From positions 982,494 through 991,156 of the forward strand of contig CP070650.1 in NCBI GenBank assembly GCA_020354595.1: a DNA stretch of 8,663 bases, written 5' to 3'. Each line of letters starts with the position of its first letter. The first letter of the stretch is position 1. This DNA comes from Myxococcales bacterium (GTDB lineage: Bacteria; Myxococcota_A; Polyangia; Polyangiales; Houyiibacteriaceae). Of the stretch, positions 4,049 to 8,663 are shown in pieces. The position numbers and the translations under genes are program-made. Under the pieces are notes generated by a model. It saw only the letters and a program-made list of their open reading frames with translations, was not told the DNA's origin and searched no databases.

Positions 4049-6643
4049 GTGGCCAAGCAGAACCTCCTCGTAGTCGATGCCGATCCTAGAAGTCTCCGCG
4101 TGCTCGAGGTGAGCCTGCGAAACGCGGGCTACAACGTGGCTGGGTGTCCTAGTGTAGGGAAGGCCTTCGAGATTCTGCACGCGAACAAGCCCGATCTCAT
4201 CCTTTCGGATACCGCCTTCGCCGACATGAATGGGTTCGAGTTCGTCGAGCAGCTTCGGCAGAACAGCGATTGGTCCGACATCCCCTTCATGTTCCTGTCT
4301 AGCGACGGGTCGATCGAGAGCAAGATTCGGGGGCTCGAGCTCGGCGTTCAGGACTATCTCACGAAGCCGATCTACATCCGTGAGGTCATCGCCCGGGTGG
4401 GGATCGAGCTGGCGCGGCAGACGCGAGCAGGGCTCGCGCTCAAGAGCACCGATGCCCGGACGAGGTTCAGCGGATCGCTCTCGGAGATGAGCGTGGTCGA
4501 TCTTCTACAAACGATCGACGTGAGCCGGAAGTCCGGCGTGCTGACGCTGGTGGCTGCCGATGGGCAAGAGGGCATGATCTCGTTCGACTCCGGCGCCGTG
4601 ATCAACGCAACCGTGGAAGACCTTCGCGGCGAAGATGCGATCTACCGGCAGCTCCTTTGGCGGGAAGGGCGGTTCGACTTGGAGTTCCGCCGCGTGAGCT
4701 TAAGCGAGCGCACCGTTCACCGGACGACGCAAGCGCTTTTAATGGAAGGCATGCGGCGGCTCGACGAGTGGAGCCGCTTGTCCGAGCTGCTTCCGTCGTT
4801 CGACACGGTGCTCGAGGTCGACGCTGACGTGTTGCGCGAACGCCTTCGCGACATGCCCGACCAGCAAAACGAGATGCTGAGACTCATCGATGGGAAACGA
4901 ACCGTCGGCGAGGTCCTTCGCGCGCATGGCGGTGACCACGTCGAGGCGCTGCGCAAAGTGGTCGATCTCTACTTTGAGGGCATGGTCCATGAGATCGGCC
5001 GCATTCAGGACAGCATCCCGATCCTGGCCGAGACGTTCGTCGTCTCCTCGGCGCCCCCGCCCAAAGAGGGAATCAACACGATTCCCGGGCCCGGCGGGGC
5101 GGTGGCAAGAGAGGTCTCTGTGCCGGCAGCGCCGGGAATTCCAGAGGTATCGTCGACCTCGGTGACCGCGCCGGAGATGAGGTCAGTGCCGGCGCCAGGC
5201 TCGGAGTCGGTGCCATCGTCAGAGCCAGTGCCGGCACCAGGGTCAGAGCCAGTCTTGGCGTCAGAGCCGGAGTCGGTGTCAGTGCCGGCGTCAGATACCG
5301 AGCATGTCACGCCCGTTTCTCTTCCCTCGCCCAAAGTCGAGGCCACCGACATTTCCGATGACGAGATCACCGCGCCGCGCGCGACCTCGGCGCCACCGCC
5401 TGGCGCGATTCCGACGAGCCGGCCGCTACCACCAAGTCAGGCATGGCAACCTGCGCCGCCACCAACGGGGTCGTCGCGGCCCCGGCACCAGACGCCCAAG
5501 GGCTTTCAGCAAGCAAGGCCCGAAGCTCGGATGTACGCCGGCGGGACGATCTTGAATTGGGCGGGGCGCGTTCCTCGGATCGACAAGATCGAGGAGATCT
5601 CGAGCCGAGAGACCGTCGAGCTCGGCCAGTGGGACAGCACTTTGTCCGAGCTTCGCGACGATCCGGACGTCGAAGAGGCCATCGAGGCGATCGACTCCGA
5701 TCCGCCGCCCGCCCCCTTCGTGCGTTCGTCGCCTCCGCCCGGCCCGTTCGTGCCCTCGTCGCCTCCGAGTGATGAGGCGATCGACAAAGCGGTCGAACGC
5801 AGCGAGCCACGGGCAACCGAGGCGAGTGAGCCGGTTGCGGATTACCACGAGCCTCCGGAGGTCGACCCGCCGCCGCTAACCTACGAGCAGGTCTTCGAAG
5901 AGCAAGAGGGTGAGGTGAGCATCCGCGCGCCGCGCGCCGTCGAGCCCAGCTCGATCATCGTCCGCCCGGCGCAGCCGCCACCGAGCATGTTGCCGTGGGC
6001 GTTGTTGCTGTTGGCGATCGTGTGTGGCGCGGGGGCGGTGGCGTTTGTGGTGTCGCAGAGACGGGCGCCGGAGGGCCCGGTGTCGGAGCCTGCGTCGGCG
6101 ACAGCGGTAGAGTCACTGACGAGGCCAGAGCCAGTGGCAGCGCCAGAGTCAGTGGCAGAGCCAGAGCCAGAGCCAGCGGCAGAGGCAGCGTCAGTGGCAG
6201 CGGCAGAGCCAGCGGTAGCGGTAGAGCCAGCGGGCACGGGAACGGGGGACCCTACGCAGAAGCCGGTCGAGAATCCCGACATCATCTATCCGGAAACCGG
6301 TGCACCGGATACGTACGACGCTCAGCTTGCCTTGGGTCGTCGGTTGAAGCGGGGAACGCGGGCGACGGCGGCTTATCGACGGGCGATTGAGCTCAATCCT
6401 GAGGGAAGTGACGCGTTGGCGGAGCTCGGGCGCTTGATGTTGGCGCGGCAGCATACGCGAGAGGCCGCCGAGCTTGCAGAGCGGGCGACGGCCATCGATC
6501 CGAGCAATGCGCTCGCCTGGGTGACGCTCGGAGCCGCCCGTCAGATGCGGGGCGATCGCCAGGGAGCGCGGCAGGCTTATCAAAACTGTGCGAAGCTCGG
6601 TCGCGGCCAGTATGTGTCCGAGTGCCGCGCGATGCTTCGCTGA
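4049..6643 (+). CDS. Receiver-DUF4388 protein with long disordered linker, one TM segment and C-terminal TPRs
   Basis: The protein has 864 residues from GTG 4049. Residues 1-120 are a receiver domain with D10 and D12, phosphoacceptor D54 (LILSDTAFADMNG), S84 and K106 (YLTKPI). The residue after D10, usually acidic, is Ala11. Residues 140-214 are a DUF4388 (PatA-like) domain: FSGSLSEMSVVDLLQTIDVS, KSGVLTLV, ISFDSGAVINA, and AIYRQLLWREGRFDLEF. Residues 278-316 (LIDGKRTVGEVL to YFEGMVHEI) resemble the small helical module that often follows DUF4388. Residues 335-640 are low-complexity Pro/Ser/Glu/Ala, interrupted by a more ordered island (about 496-552, YAGGTILNWAGRVPRIDKIE onward). A single hydrophobic helix follows (about 649-669, WALLLLAIVCGAGAVAFVV), then a Pro-Glu-Ala tract, and two to three TPR repeats (about 757-850, with AYRRAIELNPEGSDALAELG and ERATAIDPSNALAWVTLGAA). 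It looks like a membrane-tethered scaffold responding to a kinase. There is no output enzyme or DNA-binding domain, and the partner kinase is not in the window. Confidence 0.92.
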   Translation: MAKQNLLVVDADPRSLRVLEVSLRNAGYNVAGCPSVGKAFEILHANKPDLILSDTAFADMNGFEFVEQLRQNSDWSDIPFMFLSSDGSIESKIRGLELGVQDYLTKPIYIREVIARVGIELARQTRAGLALKSTDARTRFSGSLSEMSVVDLLQTIDVSRKSGVLTLVAADGQEGMISFDSGAVINATVEDLRGEDAIYRQLLWREGRFDLEFRRVSLSERTVHRTTQALLMEGMRRLDEWSRLSELLPSFDTVLEVDADVLRERLRDMPDQQNEMLRLIDGKRTVGEVLRAHGGDHVEALRKVVDLYFEGMVHEIGRIQDSIPILAETFVVSSAPPPKEGINTIPGPGGAVAREVSVPAAPGIPEVSSTSVTAPEMRSVPAPGSESVPSSEPVPAPGSEPVLASEPESVSVPASDTEHVTPVSLPSPKVEATDISDDEITAPRATSAPPPGAIPTSRPLPPSQAWQPAPPPTGSSRPRHQTPKGFQQARPEARMYAGGTILNWAGRVPRIDKIEEISSRETVELGQWDSTLSELRDDPDVEEAIEAIDSDPPPAPFVRSSPPPGPFVPSSPPSDEAIDKAVERSEPRATEASEPVADYHEPPEVDPPPLTYEQVFEEQEGEVSIRAPRAVEPSSIIVRPAQPPPSMLPWALLLLAIVCGAGAVAFVVSQRRAPEGPVSEPASATAVESLTRPEPVAAPESVAEPEPEPAAEAASVAAAEPAVAVEPAGTGTGDPTQKPVENPDIIYPETGAPDTYDAQLALGRRLKRGTRATAAYRRAIELNPEGSDALAELGRLMLARQHTREAAELAERATAIDPSNALAWVTLGAARQMRGDRQGARQAYQNCAKLGRGQYVSECRAMLR
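5183..5266 (+). repeat. Two tandem copies of a 42-bp (14-residue) repeat in the linker
   Basis: Copy 1 (5183-5224) encodes SVPAPGSESVPSSE and copy 2 (5225-5266) encodes PVPAPGSEPVLASE, residues 379-392 and 393-406 of the receiver-TPR protein. A degenerate partial copy follows to about 5295. At DNA level the copies share blocks such as CAGTGCCGGCRCCAGG. The unit is a multiple of three, so copy-number change would keep the frame. Confidence 0.7.
6123..6234 (+). repeat. Degenerate hexamer array (SCAGAG/CCAGTGGC) after the TM segment
   Basis: About 110 bp are built from imperfect repeats of CCAGAG, GCAGAG, CCAGTGGCAG and CCAGCGGCAG, encoding the Pro-Glu-Ala-Val tract at about residues 692-729. 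The words resemble those of the 42-bp repeats upstream (GAGCCAGT). Such arrays arise and change by replication slippage and stay in frame here. Confidence 0.65.
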
Positions 6644-6675
6644 GGAGCACAAGTTTCCGGGGGAACCCACCATCC

Positions 6676-6684
6676 TGCTAAACT
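6676..6684 (+). promoter_or_regulatory. Candidate extended -10 directly before the acetyltransferase ATG
   Basis: TGC-TAAACT (TG 6676-6677, hexamer 6679-6684) is followed by 6 nt and ATG 6691. No Shine-Dalgarno is seen between the upstream stop (6643) and this start. A transcript from here would begin at about the start codon. It implies that the sugar genes have their own promoter in the 47-bp gap and are not only read through from the receiver-TPR gene. Confidence 0.45.
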
Positions 6685-6690
6685 GCGGTG

Positions 6691-7263
6691 ATGCGTGAGC
6701 CGTTCATTCACAAGACGGCCGTCGTCGACGACGGCGCCCACATCGGCGCAGGCACGCGTATCTGGCATTTCACCCACGTATCGAGCGGCGCAACGATCGG
6801 CGCCCGCTGCGTCCTTGGGCAGAACGTGTTCGTGGGGCCGAGCGTGCAGATCGGTGAGCGAGTGAAGATTCAGAACAACGTTTCGGTCTATGAGGGCGTC
6901 ACGATTGCCGACGACGTCTTTCTCGGCCCGAGTTGCGTCTTCACGAACGTACTGACGCCCCGGGCACACGTCGCGCGCAAAGAGGAGTTTGCCCCGACGC
7001 ACGTCGGACGCGGCGTGACGGTCGGCGCTAACGCGACCATCGTGTGTGGCCATGCGCTGGGCGAGTACGCGCTCGTTGGAGCAGGCAGCGTCGTCACGAA
7101 AGAGGTGCCACCGCATGCGGTGGTCGTCGGGAATCCGGCCAGGCGAGTGGGCTGGGCCTGCCGATGCGGCGAGGTGCTGCCCGAGACGGGGGTGTGCGCT
7201 CGTTGTGGCGATGAATACGCGGTGTCGACCGAACAATGTCGGTGGGTGAGAGCTGGTGAGTGA
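6691..7263 (+). CDS. wbpD: WbpD/WlbB-like sugar-nucleotide N-acetyltransferase with C-terminal zinc ribbon
   Basis: The protein has 190 residues. ATG 6691 is preferred; an in-frame GTG at 6688 adds one residue. It is a left-handed beta-helix acyltransferase built from hexapeptide repeats (VVDDGAHIGAGTRIWHFTHV, then GATIGARCVLGQNVFVGP, SVQIGERVKIQNNVSVYEGV and GVTVGANATIVCG). The family-specific stretch FTNVLTPRAHVARK (84-97) matches UDP-2-acetamido-3-amino-2,3-dideoxyglucuronate N-acetyltransferases; N86 is a likely equivalent of the active-site Asn reported for this group, which is inference from position. The known reaction uses acetyl-CoA to acetylate the 3-amino group, giving the UDP-diacetamido-uronic acid used in O-antigens and other glycans. 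After the helix, GNPARRVGWACRCGE leads to a C157-x-C159-x9-C169-xx-C172 zinc-ribbon-like tail. The stop overlaps the next gene by 8 bp, and that gene encodes the preceding step of the pathway. Substrate assignment is by family and context only. Confidence 0.85.
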   Translation: MREPFIHKTAVVDDGAHIGAGTRIWHFTHVSSGATIGARCVLGQNVFVGPSVQIGERVKIQNNVSVYEGVTIADDVFLGPSCVFTNVLTPRAHVARKEEFAPTHVGRGVTVGANATIVCGHALGEYALVGAGSVVTKEVPPHAVVVGNPARRVGWACRCGEVLPETGVCARCGDEYAVSTEQCRWVRAGE

Positions 7264-8386
7264 CGACGCCATCCCAATGCTCGACGTTGCGGCTCAAAAC
7301 GAGCCGTTGACCGAGCGACTGATCGAAAAAGCCGCGGAGGTGATCCGGTCGGGGCGGTTCATTCTGGGCGCGGAGGTCGAGGCGTTCGAGAGCGAGGTGG
7401 CCGACTACATCGGGGTGGAGCACGCGGTTGGTGTGTCGAGCGGCACCGACGCGCTGCTGGTGGCGTTGATGGCCCTCGGCATCGGGCCGGGCGACGAGGT
7501 GATCACCACGCCGTTTTCGTTTTTTGCGACGGCCGGCTGCATTGCGCGCGTGGGTGCGACGCCGGTGTTCGTCGACATCGAGCCGGGCACGTTCAACATC
7601 GACGCCCACCGAGTTGCCGGCGCTATCACGGACCGCACCCGAGCGATCGTGCCAGTCCATCTCTTCGGACAAGCGTGCGACATGGAGGCGCTTCTTGCGG
7701 TCTCCAAGAAGCACGACTTGCCGATCATCGAAGATGCTGCCCAGGCGATCGGGACGCAGAGCCCGGTTGGCGCGGTGGGGAGCCTCGGCGCGTACGGTTG
7801 CTTTTCGTTCTTCCCGTCGAAGAATCTCGGCGGCTTTGGCGACGCCGGGTTGGTGACCACGACCGAAGGCTCGCTGGCCGAGAAGGTGCGGGTTCTTCGC
7901 GCGCACGGAGGGAAGCCGAAATATCATCACGCGGTCATCGGCGGGAACTTCCGCTTGGATGCGCTCCAGGCCGCCCTCCTGCGGGTGAAGCTCCCGGAGC
8001 TCCGAGGATGGACCGAGGACCGGCGGCGGAACGCCGAGCGGTACGACGCAGCCTTCGCGAGCGCGGGCCTGCCCGACGATCTCCTTCGCACGCCGTCCCG
8101 GCGCCTCGAAGGCCACATCTACAACCAATATGTGATTCGCACTTCGCGCCGAGACGACTTGCAGGCGCACCTCCGAGCGCAGCAGATTGCGACGGCAATC
8201 TACTACCCGGTTCCGCTCCATCGCCAGGAGTGCTTCGCGTATCTCGGCTACGAGCAGGGCGCCCTGCCCGAATCCGAGCGCGCGAGTGCCGAAGCGCTTG
8301 CGCTTCCGATTTTCGCTGGCCTAGGCGAAGGGCGTCAGGAACGCATCATCGAAGCGGTCGTCGGGTTTTTGAGCGGGCTTCAGTAG
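7256..8386 (+). CDS. wbpE: DegT/DnrJ/EryC1-family sugar aminotransferase, WbpE/WlbC-like
   Basis: The protein has 376 residues, a full family length, starting with GTG 7256 inside the end of the acetyltransferase gene; ATG 7277 is an alternative. It is a PLP-dependent nucleotide-sugar aminotransferase. Visible elements are the N-terminal IRSGRFILGAEVEAFE, phosphate-binding SSGTDAL (61-67), PFSFFATA (86-93), the PLP-ring D160 and stacking Q163 in IIEDAAQAIGT, and SFFPSKNLGGFGDAG with the internal aldimine lysine K189. The C-terminal IYYPVPLHRQECF (316-327) is typical of the WbpE/WlbC and related subgroup. The likely reaction is Glu-dependent transamination of a UDP-3-keto-2-acetamido uronic acid at C3, which supplies the amino group that the upstream enzyme acetylates. 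Other 3-amino-sugar substrates cannot be excluded. The WbpA and WbpB partner enzymes are not in the window. The overlap with the upstream gene indicates translational coupling. Confidence 0.92.
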   Translation: MSDDAIPMLDVAAQNEPLTERLIEKAAEVIRSGRFILGAEVEAFESEVADYIGVEHAVGVSSGTDALLVALMALGIGPGDEVITTPFSFFATAGCIARVGATPVFVDIEPGTFNIDAHRVAGAITDRTRAIVPVHLFGQACDMEALLAVSKKHDLPIIEDAAQAIGTQSPVGAVGSLGAYGCFSFFPSKNLGGFGDAGLVTTTEGSLAEKVRVLRAHGGKPKYHHAVIGGNFRLDALQAALLRVKLPELRGWTEDRRRNAERYDAAFASAGLPDDLLRTPSRRLEGHIYNQYVIRTSRRDDLQAHLRAQQIATAIYYPVPLHRQECFAYLGYEQGALPESERASAEALALPIFAGLGEGRQERIIEAVVGFLSGLQ

Positions 8387-8424
8387 CCATCGGCCTCTGC
8401 GCGCTCTACAGTGCGCCGAAGCCG

Positions 8425-8663
8425 ATGACTGGTCGCTATCACGCACCATTCGCCGAGCGTGGGTCGCACGCCATCGACGCGGACGTCGCGAACCGCTTGC
8501 TCCGCATCTCGCTCGAGCAGGGCGGGGACTACGCCGACCTGTTTTTCGAGTACTCGGTGAGCGGCAGCTATGCGTACGATGAGCAGATCCTGAAGTCGGC
8601 GCGGCGCGCGGTGTCGATGGGCCTAGGGGTTCGCGTCATGAAGGGCGACGCGACCGGGTACGC
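8425..8663 (+). CDS. tldD: TldD-type metalloprotease, N-terminal part, cut by the window edge
   Basis: The first 79 codons and part of the next are visible from ATG 8425; the gene runs off the right edge. The translation contains LEQGGDYADLFFEYSVSGSY (30-49) and then DEQILKSARRAVSMGLGVRV (52-71), followed by MKGDATGYA. This matches the opening of TldD: a helix, the GADYADLF-like segment and the LGVRV-GD-TGYA segment. TldD pairs with TldE (PmbA) as a zinc protease that degrades unfolded peptides and matures some ribosomally made peptides in E. coli. The catalytic HExxxH region lies outside the window, so completeness cannot be judged. It follows the aminotransferase stop by 38 bp on the same strand, with only a weak ribosome binding site. 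A functional link with the sugar genes is not suggested by known biology. Confidence 0.85.
   Translation, partial: MTGRYHAPFAERGSHAIDADVANRLLRISLEQGGDYADLFFEYSVSGSYAYDEQILKSARRAVSMGLGVRVMKGDATGY

Noticed and set aside
6651..6666. TTTCCGGGGGAA as a hairpin terminator after the receiver-TPR gene
   Set aside because: The stem is about 4-5 bp with almost no loop and no T-run.
7094..8221. 375-residue minus-strand open frame
   Set aside because: It is antisense to the aminotransferase, whose active-site motifs are complete; its composition is Arg-rich, as in typical GC shadows.

Overview
The window is GC-rich, densely packed bacterial DNA. It holds ten protein-coding genes, two of them cut by the window edges, and no RNA genes, insertion sequences or CRISPR array. 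A myxobacterium (Myxococcota, former Deltaproteobacteria, possibly Polyangiales) is the best guess. The reasons are a response regulator with a DUF4388 domain and a long Pro/Glu/Ala linker, a Cys-rich lipoprotein with a Gly-Gly-X tail, several lipoproteins of unknown role, and the strong third-position GC bias. This placement is inference from gene style and was not checked by any search.

Layout. Positions 1-234 (-) are the start of a protein with an N-terminal OmpR/CadC-type winged helix. It is divergent from a 52-residue small protein at 351-509 (+). The shared intergenic region carries three in-register 11-bp direct repeats, the spacing expected for tandem OmpR/PhoB-fold binding. Next comes a minus-strand block, read from 3278 down to 512: a LytS-like membrane histidine kinase, a LytTR response regulator that overlaps it by 4 bp, and a lipoprotein with an NlpE-like OB region and a META domain. 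A 70-bp divergent region leads to a small Cys-rich lipoprotein with a Gly tail at 3349-3564 (+). This converges, with 1 bp between stops, on an IPT/TIG lipoprotein at 3566-3955 (-).

Positions 4049-6643 (+) encode an 864-residue receiver/DUF4388/disordered/transmembrane/TPR protein. It is followed by a WbpD-like N-acetyltransferase and a WbpE-like sugar aminotransferase, which overlap by 8 bp and would make a diacetamido-uronic acid sugar nucleotide. The 5' end of a TldD-type protease gene closes the window.

How the genes work together. The LytS/LytTR pair is a sensor-regulator unit, and the META lipoprotein downstream may share its transcript. The two sugar genes catalyse consecutive steps. 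The large receiver protein is in the same orientation just upstream, but its link to the sugar genes is unproven. The points most worth a second look are the three-repeat operator with its small gene, the apparently leaderless start sites with a -10-like element ending 6-7 nt before the start codon, and the topology of the receiver-TM-TPR protein.
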